From NCBI GenBank assembly GCA_031769625.1, contig JAUIMM010000570.1, positions 2,914,001 through 2,978,000 of the forward strand: DNA of 64,000 bases. The letters are read 5' to 3'. The translations under genes were made by a program, and so were the position numbers. Of the stretch, positions 1 through 10,604 are shown piece after piece (position 1 is the stretch's first letter; every line of letters starts with the position of its first letter). This DNA comes from Taudactylus pleione (taxonomy: Eukaryota > Chordata > Amphibia > Anura > Myobatrachidae). Under the pieces are notes generated by a model, which searched no databases, was not told the origin of the DNA, and saw nothing but the letters and a program-made list of their open reading frames with translations.

Positions 1-615
1 CCGGCCACTTTTCATGTTTTGTGTTTTGGTTTTGGATCTGGATCTTTCTTAGTGTTTTGGATCTGGATTGGTTTTGCCAAAACCACCCTTCCGTGTTTTG
101 GGTTCTGGGTTTTGTGTTTTGGATCTGTATTTTTTTGAAAAAAAGCATAAAAACAGCTAAAATCACAGAATTTGTAGGTTTTTCTGCTCCTATGCTATTA
201 TTAACCTCAATAACCTTAATTTCCACTCATTTCCAGTCTAACACCTCACACCTCACAATAGTGTTTTTATGTCCAAAAGGTTGCACCGAGGTAGCTGGAT
301 GACTATGCTAAGCAACACGAGTGGGCGGCACAAACACGTGGCCCATCTAGGAGTGACACTGCAGTGGCAGACAGGATGGCAGTTTGAAAAACTAGGCCGC
401 AAAAAGAACATAATGCAAAGAAAAAAAGAGGTGCAAGATGGAATTGTCCTTGGGCCCTCCCACCCACCCTTATGTTGTATAAACAGGACATGCACAGTTT
501 AACAAACCAATCATTTCAGCGCCAGGGTCTGCCACATGACTGTGGCTGAAATGATTGGTTCGTTTGGGCCCCACAAAACAAGCTGGCAATTAATCTGTCC
601 CTGCACAAACTGGCT

Positions 616-1020
616 CTACGGAGGCAAGATGTCGTCCTCATTCACCGATTCCTCACCTTCTTCAGTGTTGTGTACATCCTCATCCTCACAGAGTATTAAT
701 TCGTCCCCGCTGGAATCCACCACAGGTCCCTCTGTACGTTCTGGAGGCTGGTCTCCCTGGAAGAGTTGATAAGTCATTTTTATGAACATCATCTTCTCCA
801 CATTTTGTGAAAGCAACCTCCTACGCCTTTCTCTGACAAGGTTCCCGGCTGCACTAAACACTCTTTCGGAGTACACACTGGAGGGGGGCAACTCAGGTAA
901 AATAGAGCCAGCTTGTACAGGGGCCTCCAAATTGCCTCTTTTTCCTGCCAGTACATGTATGGTCTGTCTGACATGCCTACTTGGATGCTGTCACCGATGT
1001 AATCCTTTAACAGACAGATG
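616..1020 (-). pseudogene. hAT transposase, C-terminal dimerisation fragment
   Basis: On the minus strand this encodes the end of a hAT-superfamily transposase, a nuclear protein that cuts and pastes hAT DNA. The diagnostic stretch is SVYSERVFSAAGNLVRERRR followed by RLLSQNVEKMMFIK, the conserved hAT C-terminal dimerisation motif. Just upstream, in another frame near 930-1010, is YWQEKEAIWRPLYKLAL, which normally precedes that motif, so a frameshift lies around 930-970. After the motif comes an acidic tail rich in Asp and Glu that ends at 616. The RNase H-like catalytic region is absent: the sequence immediately upstream is the 139-bp minisatellite. The fragment is non-functional as it stands. 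The family call is firm; the host family name is not known to me. Confidence 0.85.
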
Positions 1021-1616
1021 CACGCTTGTCGCTGCTGCTTTGAGGATGCAGGTGCGGCTACAGCCCACACAATTCACAAAGACAGAAAAAAAAAGAAGAA
1101 TTTTTTATTTTTTGTGGAGCGCACTTTGAGGGTTACACCACCCTTTAACAGACAGACGCACGCTTGTCGCTGCTGCTTTGAGGATGCAGGTGCGGCTACT
1201 GCGCATACATTTCACACACATACACAGAAAAAAAGAAGATTATTTTATTTTGGTTGGAGCGCACTTTGGGGGTTGCACCACCCTTTAACAGACAGACGCA
1301 CGCTTGTCGCTGCTGCTTTGAGGATGCAGGTGCGGCTACAGCCCACACATTTCACAAAGACAGAGAAAAAAAAGAAGAATTTTAAATTTTTTGTGGAGCA
1401 CACTTTGGGGGTTACACCACCCTTTAACAGACAGACGCACGCTTGTCGCTGCTGCTTTGAGGATGCAGGTGCGGCTACAGCCCACACATTTCACAAAGAC
1501 AGAAAAAAAAAGAAGAATTTTTTATTTTTTGTGGAGCACACTCTGGGGGTTACACCACCCTTTAACAGACAGACGCACACTTGTTGCTGCTGCTTTGAGG
1601 ATTCAGGTGGAATCTA
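1000..1616. repeat. 139-bp minisatellite inside the hAT element
   Basis: About 4.4 copies of a unit near 139 bp. CCCTTTAACAGACAGACGCA recurs at about 1002, 1141, 1282, 1421 and 1560. Each unit also holds GCTGCTTTGAGGATGCAGG and an A-rich stretch with AAAGAAGAATTTT. The predicted plus-strand peptides here are by-products of the repetition. Confidence 0.9.
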
Positions 1617-1936
1617 GAAGGGATTTGGAACCGGGGACACACTACCTCCATCAATTGTCTAAATCCTACTGCACTAATGGCGGATACCGGACGCACGTCT
1701 AACACCAACATAGCAGTCAAGGCCTCAGTTATACGTTTTGCTTCAGGATGACTGCTGTCGTACTTCATCCTACTCGTTAAGGACTGTTGGAGGGTCAATT
1801 GTTTAGTATAAGTAGTGGTGTTCCTACTTCCTCTCTGGGATGATGAACAACTCCCAGCAGCAGCAACAGCACTAGGAGGAAATGGTTCTTGATCTTTCCC
1901 TATTTTATTTTTATTGGAGAAAGCTTGGTCCTCCAT
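1562..1936 (-). pseudogene. hAT transposase, N-terminal fragment
   Basis: A minus-strand open stretch contains SRMKYDSSHPEAKRITEALT and then MLVLDVRPVSAISAVGFRQL, ending MEVVCPRFQIPSR. This is the conserved segment after the BED zinc finger in ZBED-like hAT transposases ('HP.A..IT.AI..MI..D..P.S.V...GFR.L......Y.IPSR'). No BED finger is seen on the upstream side; the 158-bp array begins there instead. After IPSR the frame enters the 139-bp array, so the DDE catalytic part is missing. Together with the fragment at 616-1020 it shows one transposase gene whose centre has been lost or displaced by tandem repeats. The ATG at 1936 is probably not the original start. Confidence 0.8.
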
Positions 1937-1989
1937 TTATGTTATATTGATATATACGTGCGGCTAAGGCGCACACAGACACAGAAAAT

Positions 1990-3445
1990 AATTTTTTATT
2001 TTTGTTGGAGACTAGTGCACTTTGTGGGTTACACCACCATTTAAGAAATGAGCCAGCCGGCCCTTTACTTATGGGACACAGGCACACGCTTGGCGCTGCT
2101 CCTTTGTTGATGCACGTGCAGCCACAGTGCACACTATTCACAAACACAGAAAATATTTTTTTATTTTGTTTGGAGTGCCCTTTGGGGGTTATAGCACCCT
2201 TTAATGGACAAGCCAGCCGGCCCTTTACTTATGGGACACAGGCACACGCTTGGCGCTGCTCCTTTGTTGATGCACGTGCAGCCACAGTGCACACAATTCA
2301 CAAACACAGAAAATATTTTTTTATTTTGTTTGGAGTGCACTTTGGGGGTTACAGCACCCTTTAACGGTCAAGCCAGCCGGCCCTTTACCTATGACACAGG
2401 CTCACACTTGGCACTACTTTGTTGATGCACATACGGCTACTGCACACACAATTCACAAACACAAAAAATATATATATTTTTTTTGAGTGCACTTTGGGGG
2501 TTACAGCACCCTTTAATGGTCAAGCCAGCCGGCCCTCTACTTATGACACAGGCGCACACTTGGCGCTACTTTGTTGATGCACGTACGTAAATGCGCACAC
2601 AATTCACAAACACAAAAAAATATATTTTTTTATTTTGTTTGGAGTGCCCTTTGAGGGTTACAGCACCCTTTAACGGACAAGCCAGCCGGCCCTTTACTTA
2701 TGGGACACAGGTGCACGCTTGGCGCTGCTCCTTTGTTGATGCACATGCAGCCACAGTGCACACAATTCACAAACACAGAAAATATATTTTTATTTTGTTT
2801 GGAGTGCACTTTGGGGGTTACAGCACCCTTTAACGGTCAAGCCAGCTGGCCCTTTACCTATGACACAGGCGCACACTTGGCGCTACTTTGTTGATGCACG
2901 TACGGCTACTGCGCACACACTTCACAAACACAAAAAAATATATTTTTTTATTTTGTTTGGAGTGCCCTTTGGGGGTTACAGCACCCGTTAATGGAGAAGC
3001 CAGCTGGCCCTTTACTTATGGGACACAGGCGCACGCTTGGCGCTGCTCCTTTGTTGATGCACGTGCAGCCACAGTGCACACAATTCACAAACACAGAAAA
3101 TATTTTTTTATTTGGTTTGGAGTGCACTTTGGGGGTTACAGCACCCTTTAATGGTCAAGCCAGCTGGCCCTTTACCTATGACACAGGCTCACGCTTGGCA
3201 CTACTTTGTTGATGCACGTGCTGCTACTGTGCACACAATTCACAAACACAAAAAAAAATATTTTTAAATTTTTTTTGGAGTGCACTTTGGGGGTTACAGC
3301 ACCCTTTAATGGTCAAGTCAGCCGGCCCTTTACTTATGGGAAACAGGCGCACGCTTGGCACTGCTCCTTTGTTGATGCACTTGCAGCCACAGTGCACACA
3401 ATTCACAAACACAGAAAAAATATTTATTTTTTTGCACTTGGGGGG
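1990..3445. repeat. About 158-bp minisatellite, related to the 139-bp array
   Basis: Nine to ten copies of a unit near 155-160 bp. GCACTTTGGGGGTTACAGCA (or a close variant) recurs at about 2010, 2170, 2330, 2486, 2640, 2800, 2960, 3119 and 3277, and a degenerate copy ends near 3445. Units contain CAAGCCAGCCGGCCCTTTAC and GTTGATGCACGTGCAGCCAC. The GGGGGTTACA-CACCCTTTAA core is shared with the 139-bp array at 1000-1616, so the two arrays have a common origin. Confidence 0.9.
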
Positions 3446-3509
3446 AGCACCCCTGATGGACAGAGCACCCCCTGGACAACACTATAGCACCCCATTTAGG
3501 ACTGGGACA

Positions 3510-3770
3510 CTGCACAGGACTTTGGAGTAGACACAGCCCCTATGGACAACTGACTGCACAACACAGTCCAGCCACCCCCTATGGACTTTGGAGGAGTGGA
3601 CACAGCCCCTATGGACAACAGCAGCACAACACAGCCAGCCCCTATGGACTTTGGAGGAGTGGACACAGCCCCTATGGACAACAGCAGCACAGCACAACAC
3701 AGCCAGCCCCTATGGACTTTGGAGGAGTGGACACAGCCCCTAACAGTAGCACAGCGCAGCACAGCACAGC
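3510..3770. repeat. About 60-bp minisatellite
   Basis: Three to four imperfect copies of a unit near 58-65 bp containing CCCTATGGACTTTGGAGGAG and TGGACACAGCCCCTATGGAC. It lies between the 158-bp array and the presumed hAT promoter. It is probably 5' untranslated sequence of the element. Confidence 0.8.
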
Positions 3771-3840
3771 ACAACACTACACTACACAGCCCAGCCAGCC
3801 CTAACTCCCACCCTCACTCTTCACTATCCACAGCCGAGTG

Positions 3841-4022
3841 AGAAAATGGCGCCGACGTGGGTACCTTATATAGAATCCAAAACCCGCGAGACCCGGAAGG
3901 CGGGATGATGACGTTTTGCCTCGATTTCAGATCCGAGTCAGGCGGGAAAAGTCGAGCCTGACTCGGATCGGCCTCGGATCGGGGGGGTTCGGATTTCAGA
4001 AATCCGACCCCACTCACCCCTA
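3841..4022 (-). promoter_or_regulatory. Presumed hAT 5' end and promoter
   Basis: Read on the minus strand, the terminal TAGGGGTGAG is followed by a GC-rich segment with repeated CGGATC/CCGAGTC motifs, then a TATATAAG box at 3872-3865, then AAATGGCGCC-type sequence at 3843-3851 (complement). This is the expected order for the promoter of a transposase gene on the minus strand. The subterminal TTCGGATTTC-AGAAATCCGA palindrome also occurs in the short MITEs of the same family. Confidence 0.5.
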
Positions 4023-5119
4023 GTTAAAACCTATGGAAGTTGAAACAGCATGTGTTGCCCTGTAACTTTGATTAAATTCCTCAGGCTTGGAAAGTGTGTT
4101 CTAATTAGTTCTGTATGTGGAACTACGGCATTACCTACAGACACTAATTTCTGATATATACAGTCCAGTCTTCCCACCACATATTACAAAGCCATTGCTC
4201 CCAGCATTTCAGTTTACCAAATGGGCAAATGACTGCGCCATTAGGCGGTGTGACCATGTAAAATGATGTGGTCTAGCTGACGGAAAATCATCCATACTTA
4301 TTAAAAACTGGTAGGGGCACTTTTATGGCTTATCGTTTATTTGCGTATCGAAAGGATTTACCTGCCGGTATGTGTACAAACCTGTGTGACTGCGCACAAG
4401 ATTTTTGCGAGATTTTGCATATGCGCAGTGGGGACGGCCAGGAGGTAAAATACAACGCATGAGCGTTAGGCTAGTGCACTGTGGGTCTTGAATCACCAGG
4501 GTGGGGTTTTCTCTTCCCCACTCCAGTGGCCGAGGTGTTATTTGGTTCCTGATTTTACCTTGATAAGGGACGAAGCAGGAAGAACTATAGAGGCACAATA
4601 AGTTCCGCTATAGTACATTTCCCCTAAAGTAACAAAATTGCAACCAATTTAATTTGCTTCACAGCGATACATCTCAGGATGACGGGAACAGAAGAAATAG
4701 AATGAAAAAAAAAGACTTTATTATTTGATAAATGTTGTCAATAGTCAACCGTTTACATGTTTTCATACATATTTGTAATCTCTTATGAAGCATTTATTTT
4801 ACTTTTTATTTTTATACTAAAAGCTCAAGTTCAGGCTTTCAGTTCCGCTGTGCATGTGCAGGCCAACCAGGGGGCTGGCCAAGCGGTAAGTTAACTCTTT
4901 CTGGTTCCAGGCCAGTATCGCAGAGAGTGCTGAATATCACTCATGAGATTTTTCGAATAAAATTGTTGAGATACAAAAAACAAATCATCATTATCACAGT
5001 TGGTTTAGAATAGGCCCCATAATATTTTATATATAGGCAGTGACAACTGTATGTTGTGATGTGTTCCCAGCCACCTATTCTATTGTCAGTGATTCTACAT
5101 CCTTAAACACTCATACGCG
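4023..5119. other. No gene recognised
   Basis: A/T-rich sequence with no convincing coding region, terminal repeat pair or tandem array. A short CpG-containing stretch at 4320-4600 may be a degraded MITE, but no matching ends were found. Confidence 0.5.
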
Positions 5120-5425
5120 CAGGGGCATTTTAAGAGAGGAGGGAGCCCGTGTGCCGCCTCCGTTTGGGCCCCCTTCTCTCTGTCAGCGGCTTGCCTCAGC
5201 GCACAGCACTGTAGATTCTGGCTTCATGCCAGAATCTACTGTGTATGCGCGGGTCTCCGGGAAAATGGCGCCCGCGCCTACTTCCCCGGGGACATCTTTT
5301 CTGCACATGCGCGGATCACTGGGAAAATGTCCGCCGCCATTTTCCCAGTTAGTGTTTGCTGCTCTGCAGCGTTGATCCGGTGCTACGGTGCAGCACTTTG
5401 GGATCGGCGGAGAGGTAAGTATAAT
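5120..5425. mobile_element. Partial hAT element (CAGGGGC...TTAAGAGAGGAGG end)
   Basis: The start CAGGGGCATTTTAAGAGAGG matches the reverse complement of the right end of the complete element at 33025-33973 (CAGGGGCGTCTTAAGAGAGG). Downstream ATGGCGCC-type CpG-rich sequence, GATTCTGGCTTCATGCC and GTAGATTCTG-like words also resemble that copy. No opposite terminus was found, so this is a fragment. Confidence 0.6.
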
Positions 5426-5443
5426 TAAATTGTAAAGCTGCCT

Positions 5444-5585
5444 GTGTGCATACATCATATATCTATAGCCTGCGTGCATACATCATATATCTATAGCCTG
5501 CGTGCATACATCATATCTATAGCCTGCGTGCATACATATCTATAGCCTGTGTGCATACATCATATATCTATAGCCTGCGTGCAGC
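5444..5585. repeat. Minisatellite of about 26-32 bp
   Basis: Five imperfect tandem copies of CCTGCGTGCATACATCATAT plus ATCTATAG, with length variation between units. It directly follows the hAT fragment and is non-coding. Confidence 0.9.
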
Positions 5586-5929
5586 TTTGCAATTACGATC
5601 CTTGCTGAATCAGGCCCTCAGCCAAGTTCTAGCGCTGTCTTCTGTTGTTGATATTGGCTGTCCGTTCCATTCGAAAAAATACTGTTATTTCACAACTAAA
5701 ACTTGCTTCTTGCTTTTGGTCAAGAATGTGACAAGCTACTTTGAAATTAAAAGTAACTTCTTGAACCTTGTCAAAATCCTGATAATACAGATATAAATCA
5801 TAATAATATTTGTGCTTTGTTATCATGAGAAAGAACAATTGTGTTTAGACAGACACTCTTATTATATCATTCTGTGCTGACACAGGCTATGTAACACAAT
5901 CATTCATAATTACCCTGCAGTAGTATTAT

Positions 5930-6085
5930 TGGCATTTATTTTTAAGGTTCCACAGAGTATTGCAGCTCTGCACAGTCGTGAAAACAGGACATACATAAAA
6001 CAGGGAGGTACAAGGTAGACCAAATAAATGCAGACATGAAAACACAGGGTACGGAGGGTCCTGCTCATGAGAGGGATGACATTCT
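5930..6085. repeat. SINE-like dispersed repeat, copy 1
   Basis: TTATTTTTAAGGTTCCACAG, GCAGCTCTGCACAG and GGGTCCTGCTCATGAGAG resemble, in the same order, the better preserved copies at 19795-20110 and 24309-24480. This copy is diverged and its ends are uncertain. Confidence 0.4.
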
Positions 6086-6694
6086 ATTTGGAAGAGGACA
6101 CTGTTGAAACAAGAGGAGCGAGAGAATATGTTGTCAGAGGGTATTTATAAATTTGTAGACTTTCGGGGAAACTGATTGGGTGCGGTAGAGCAATCTGTAA
6201 GTGGGTAAAAAACTAAAAATCCATAACCTGTATGTGGGAGTTAGAGGTGGTTACCAGAGACAAGACACAGGAGGGAGTAGATGTACTAAGACTTGACAAA
6301 CGATAATGTGGAGAGAGATAAAGTGCCAACCTATCATTGGTTGGTAGTCAACCACACCGTACCACTGTGTGCTCGCAGAATAGGTACGCGCGCACAATAA
6401 GGGGCATGGCCACAACTCACAAGGGCGTGTCACAAGTCACAGGGAGTGACCTCACAGTGCGGCCCTGCCTTCTCTGTAGGCCGGCCGAGCAGAGCACTGG
6501 GAGGTGGAGCTGTTCTGCCAAGTTTTTGGTCTCAGTCAGAGATAATGAGAAATTATCCAGGGTTTTGATATTTAATGCTGGGTACACACAGGACGATCTG
6601 TTCAGTGAACGATCTCCCTTGAAATTTCCAGTGTGCTGGATGAACAATATTGTTCATCCAGCTCTCAGCGTATGTAAATTCAGCTAAGTGACGT

Positions 6695-7215
6695 CAAGAC
6701 AGGTGCTCGCTCGCTAAGGTATAAGCATGCCCACTATGTCTTGGCGAGTGATCACTTTTTGTTTGTAAATGCCCACCGGCCAGTATTTAGCCGCCCACTT
6801 GAATACATCATCTCCAGGAAGTGCTTGAAACCATTGGTACATCGAGCACCATCGGAAGCGATCGCAGCACTTGTGGTAGACTCTACCCACCCGCAAGCAC
6901 TGCGAGCAGTTCAGTGTATATTTCAACCAAGTGACGTGTCCTATGACGCTGGCTGGTTATTATACACGCCTCTGAAATGGCGTTAATATTCTCAGGCACG
7001 CCTGCGCTCACACCTCCACTCCCCCATTTCAGTGGCCTGCCCCTGTTACCACCCACAAATGGCTTGACCTGTCACTCATTATGCTGGCCTGTCTATGCTG
7101 AGCGAGCGAGGGCTTCCCGATCGCTCGTACTAGTTCGTGTACACGCAAAACGATGCATAAGCATGCGCGATAGCAGAATATCGGCCGCCTACGAGTGAGC
7201 GGCCGCTTGCTCCAC
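6695..7215. mobile_element. Diverged Harbinger-type MITE
   Basis: The interior is collinear with the 599-bp Harbinger MITEs: GCGAGCAGTTCAG, AAGTGACG-ATGACGCTG, GGCACGCCTGCGCTC, CCCCTGTTACCACCCACAAA, GTCACTCATTATGC and AAGCATGCGCGA occur in that order. The GGGCCTGATTCAG termini are not visible. The sequence upstream at 6570-6690 (GGGTACACACAGGACGATC) appears to belong to a different MITE. Confidence 0.5.
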
Positions 7216-7526
7216 AGTGGTGCTTGCGCCGTGTGTCCCTCAGCCAGGGGCAAATCGGGGCATGGGGGAGCACGATCATTTCTCTCCCCCCCCCCTGCAC
7301 AGCCAGAGGTGCCTGCTGCGGCTGATCAATTGCAGCAACCTCACTGGTCCCGCCACAACCCAGCACACAGCAACAGCAGTACACCAACGAAGGCAGTAGA
7401 CTCATTCTCTGAAAAAGACTGTGCTGCTGTGAGCATTCTAATTGCCTTATGGTCTACAGTTTTTTCATTCCCCGCACATTTCGTAACTGAGGACACACAC
7501 TGCAGATAACAAAACAATGCTTAACC

Positions 7527-7713
7527 AGAGGTCCCCAAACGCAGTCGTCAAAGCTCCCCAACAGTTCAGGTTTTACAGATATCCATGGTTGAGCACCACA
7601 GGTGATTAAATCAAATTGACTGAGGTACTAATTAAGCCACCTGTGCTCAACCATGGATATCTCTAAAACCTGAACTGTTGGGGAGCCTTGAGGGCCGTGT
7701 TTGGGAACCTCTG
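7527..7713. mobile_element. Short hAT-like MITE with long inverted arms
   Basis: The two halves are inverted repeats over about 80 bp each: AGAGGTCCCCAAACGCAG...CCATGGTTGAGCAC on the left and GTGCTCAACCATGG...TTTGGGAACCTCT on the right, with a loop of roughly 30 bp. The flanks GCTTAACC (7519-7526) and GATTAATC (7714-7721) match at 6 of 8 positions, which suggests an old 8-bp duplication. Transcribed, it would form a strong hairpin. Confidence 0.75.
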
Positions 7714-7947
7714 GATTAATCTCATGTCAAACACACCTTAAAAGGAAAATATGTTACATCAGCAGTGAGAGGAAAATGTCTTACTATAACAGTGATGTAT
7801 TCCTATAGAGGTGAAGGATTAATGTGTTCCTGGAGTGGTGAGATGGAAATGGAAACAGTATATATCTAAGGTCTACCCAGGTGAAACCAGGTACATCAGC
7901 TAGTTTGCTGTGGCTACCTTTTGGAGAGGAAGTCGCATCCTGATTTA

Positions 7948-8430
7948 GGGCTTGATTCAGCAATGATCACAATTACAAAGCTGCACGCAGGCAGCTTTGC
8001 AATTGTGACGCTTGCTATTATTGCTATTATGCAAATGCAGCAGGAGGTGTATGACACCCCCTGCTGCATTTGCGATTCCAGCACTCTGCAATGGAGGTCG
8101 CATGCTGGGATCACCATCATGACCATTTTGTGATCGATGGTCATGATCGTGAACAGTGCCGGGCCTCCGGCCAGCTTACTCAGACTGGCCAGCTTGCGAG
8201 ACCAGGACACTGCGTTCACTCCCGGAAAATGAGGTGGACATTCCCCATTGCTGGGAATGCCAGCCGCCCTCACACCACTCCTTAAATGCCTCTGCCTGTC
8301 AATCAGGCAGAGGCATTCAAGGGTCTGCATGCGACTACGCAGGAAACATTCTGCACACTCATAGAATGGGTCCTGCACATGCGCAGATTCCCAATAATCG
8401 GGAATCTGGCGAGAGGAACCCATTATTACA
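7948..8430. mobile_element. Harbinger-like MITE fragment rich in small palindromes
   Basis: It begins with GGGCTTGATTCAGCAATGAT, related to the GGGCCTGATTCAG ends elsewhere. It contains several short inverted repeats: AAGCTGC...GCAGCTT, AATGCAGCAGG...CCTGCTGCATT, CATGACCAT...ATGGTCATG and GCCTCTGCCTG...CAGGCAGAGGC. No matching right terminus was found. Confidence 0.55.
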
Positions 8431-8523
8431 CACAACTTCTATGGTTGATATACACTGCTCCTACTTTATATATTAACGCTGCAACATTGCTGTTTGACCT
8501 ACAGTTGTAAATAAGCTTTAAGG

Positions 8524-9280
8524 CAGTGTTGGCTAACCTTGACAATCCAGCTATTACGGAATACATAACCCAGCATGCACTGCTACAGTTTTGCTATTAG
8601 GACATGCTAAAACTGTGGCAGGGCATGCTGGGATATATAGGGCCTGATTCAGAGCAGGACGCTATTTGCGGTGGTTCGTTCTGAAAAAAGGGGTAGCTAT
8701 TCAAATGAACCATTCACTCTTTGCGGTCTGTTCACGCCTCTATGTCTGAACGAGCGAACAAAACTTTCGGTCGTTTTTTTGGAAACTACGCCCCCTGGCC
8801 GCTCGCATCCTACGTCATGTCCGCTATTTATTAGATTAATCAAGTACATCGACCAGCGTATGAACTGCTCGCTATTCTTGTGGTTGGTTTTTCCTACCGC
8901 AATCTTGCGAGCAGTTCTGACTATAAACTAACCCAGTGACGTTGCTGATGACGCTGCTGTATTAATTATGCACACCCATAAAACGCCCGTTTTGACCTTT
9001 AAGCATGCCTGTGTTCGGATCTCCACTCCCCGTTTTCAAGCACCTTCCCCTGTTACCACCCACATACGCCTCCTCCTGTCACTCAAAATAGCAGGCATTC
9101 GCTATTTAGCGAACAAAAGATTTTCGGCCACACTGACTGGTTCGCGCATGCGTATTACGATCCGTACGCATGCGCAGTTGGGCAAACATCACTCGGAACG
9201 AACGAGCGGCCGCTTACGAGCGGCTCTGAATCAGGCCCATAGTTCCACAACAGCTGGAGTGTCAAGGTTAGCCAACACTG
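8524..9280. mobile_element. hAT MITE (CAGTGTTGGCTAACC ends) with a nested Harbinger MITE
   Basis: The termini are CAGTGTTGGCTAACCTTGAC and its inverted copy ending GTTAGCCAACACTG. The flanking 8-bp duplication CTTTAAGG (8516-8523 and 9281-9288) is perfect. Without the nested 599-bp MITE, the element is close to the uninterrupted copy at 17799-17954. Confidence 0.9.
8640..9238. mobile_element. 599-bp Harbinger MITE, copy 1
   Basis: The ends are GGGCCTGATTCAGAGC and GGCTCTGAATCAGGCCC, flanked by the 3-bp duplication ATA (8637-8639 and 9239-9241). PIF/Harbinger elements duplicate 3 bp on insertion. It has no coding capacity. It is the same length as the copies at 33252 and 49414. Confidence 0.9.
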
Positions 9281-9288
9281 CTTTAAGG

Positions 9289-10600
9289 GCCCCACAGTGT
9301 GTATAAGGAGTTACCCGTAATCCGGGTTATAAATGATAGGTCATCTGTATTAAGTTAATGGGACATTCTACTAATTTATAAAGGCCGTTGCTAATTTAGT
9401 ATAGGAATAGTCAATTAGAAAAACTGCAACAGTTTGTTATTGTAATTCATGTGATTTATTGTGTTTATTGTACCTAACCTATTATTCTGTAACAGTGACC
9501 TGTTCCAGTAATTTTGTGTTACTAGAAATAAATCCAGATTGCTTTTACATAAATGTTGTCTCCCATTATCTGTGTATGGTTAGTTAACCCTTGCCTCTCG
9601 GCTAAGTGTGAAGAGTTAGGAATTACCGCCAGCTTACACCTGCACCACAATATCTGTTTCCTTACCAATGGGGTATCACATTAAGAACAAAACCAATTAT
9701 GAATTTAAAACCATAAAATTGTGTCACCTGATTAAAGGTTAAGACGGCCTCTTTGTGTATTATTAGTTCTGCCTAATATGTCTGCATCAATAAAAGTGGA
9801 AAACTTACAGTTACTTTTAACAGCACAGGTTATTCTAAATTCTCCCCACTGACCTGCGGAAAGAAATACTGTACTTAATGCACAAGTTATTTTATTTTCC
9901 CTGTCCATATAGAAATTAAATAGCACAGAAGAAAAACCCCTCCATTGAGCTGTACCGCTTTAAAAATTGTTATTCAAATTACAGATGGAAAAAACTACTT
10001 TGCAAATCATAATTTGGGAACTTGCAAGATGCTGGTCAATCACTAGCTACCTGCTGCTCTAGAAGAGAGCCTAAAAAAAAGAAAATTGTTAAAAAGCATC
10101 TTAGCTAGCATGGTGCAAATTGTTAGCGAATGCAGGAGCATTGTATGGCTTCAAAATGCAATGATTGTTTTTAAAGCTCCACGCTCATATATGCTGATTA
10201 ACGTCATGGGAAGACAAATTGTTCATATGATGAAAGGTATCTTCATAAAGAGCAGAAAAATAAGCATTTTAGTATTCTGAAAAGACATTTTTTCCAGTTA
10301 AATGACTTTGCTAACTACTGCAAGATTTGGAATAATCTATCCATTTAGTGCATTTTTTTTTTTTTTTACATTTTGTTCCTTTTCACCATTACTTAAATAT
10401 AAACCATCAAGATCTGAGCAAGCAACATAATAACGACTGCTTGAGATGGTGAAACTTTAAGTGTTGTTCCTTAATGTTTCAAACTTGTTTTATACTCTGG
10501 CGGTGAACTATATTCAGCTGATGTATTAAAATATAAATGAAAAGTTGTGAGTAACAAAAAATAATAATTGGTCTATATTAGTAGTTCAGGAAACCATGGT
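9289..10600. other. No gene recognised
   Basis: A/T-rich sequence. The small open frames here show no recognisable motif, and I see no paired terminal repeats or tandem array. Confidence 0.5.
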
Positions 10601-10604
10601 GAGA

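Larger units (their letters stand above)
1..4022 (-). mobile_element. Large hAT element, left end outside the window
   Basis: The right end at 4022 reads TAGGGGTGAG inward on the minus strand and is followed by a GC-rich 5' region with a TATA box. Positions 1-180 hold the opposite, A/T-rich subterminal region (repeats of GTTTTGGTTTTGGATCTGG). Both end types occur together in the short MITEs at 11022, 23765 and 40845, which supports one element from before position 1 to 4022. The minus strand carries two fragments of a hAT transposase, at 1562-1900 and 616-1020. Three minisatellite blocks occupy much of the interior. The upstream target-site copy is not in the window, so the 8-bp duplication (expected near GTTAAAAC at 4023) cannot be confirmed. 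Confidence 0.75.

Noticed and set aside
1018..1617. 199-codon plus-strand frame with repeated Cys/Ala-rich units
   Set aside because: It reads the 139-bp array on the strand opposite to the hAT transposase fragments.
8640..9240. CRISPR-like or regulatory array reading of the repeated GGGCCTGATTCAG motif
   Set aside because: The motif occurs once at each end of discrete elements in inverted orientation with 3-bp duplications; this is a transposon terminus in a eukaryotic genome.
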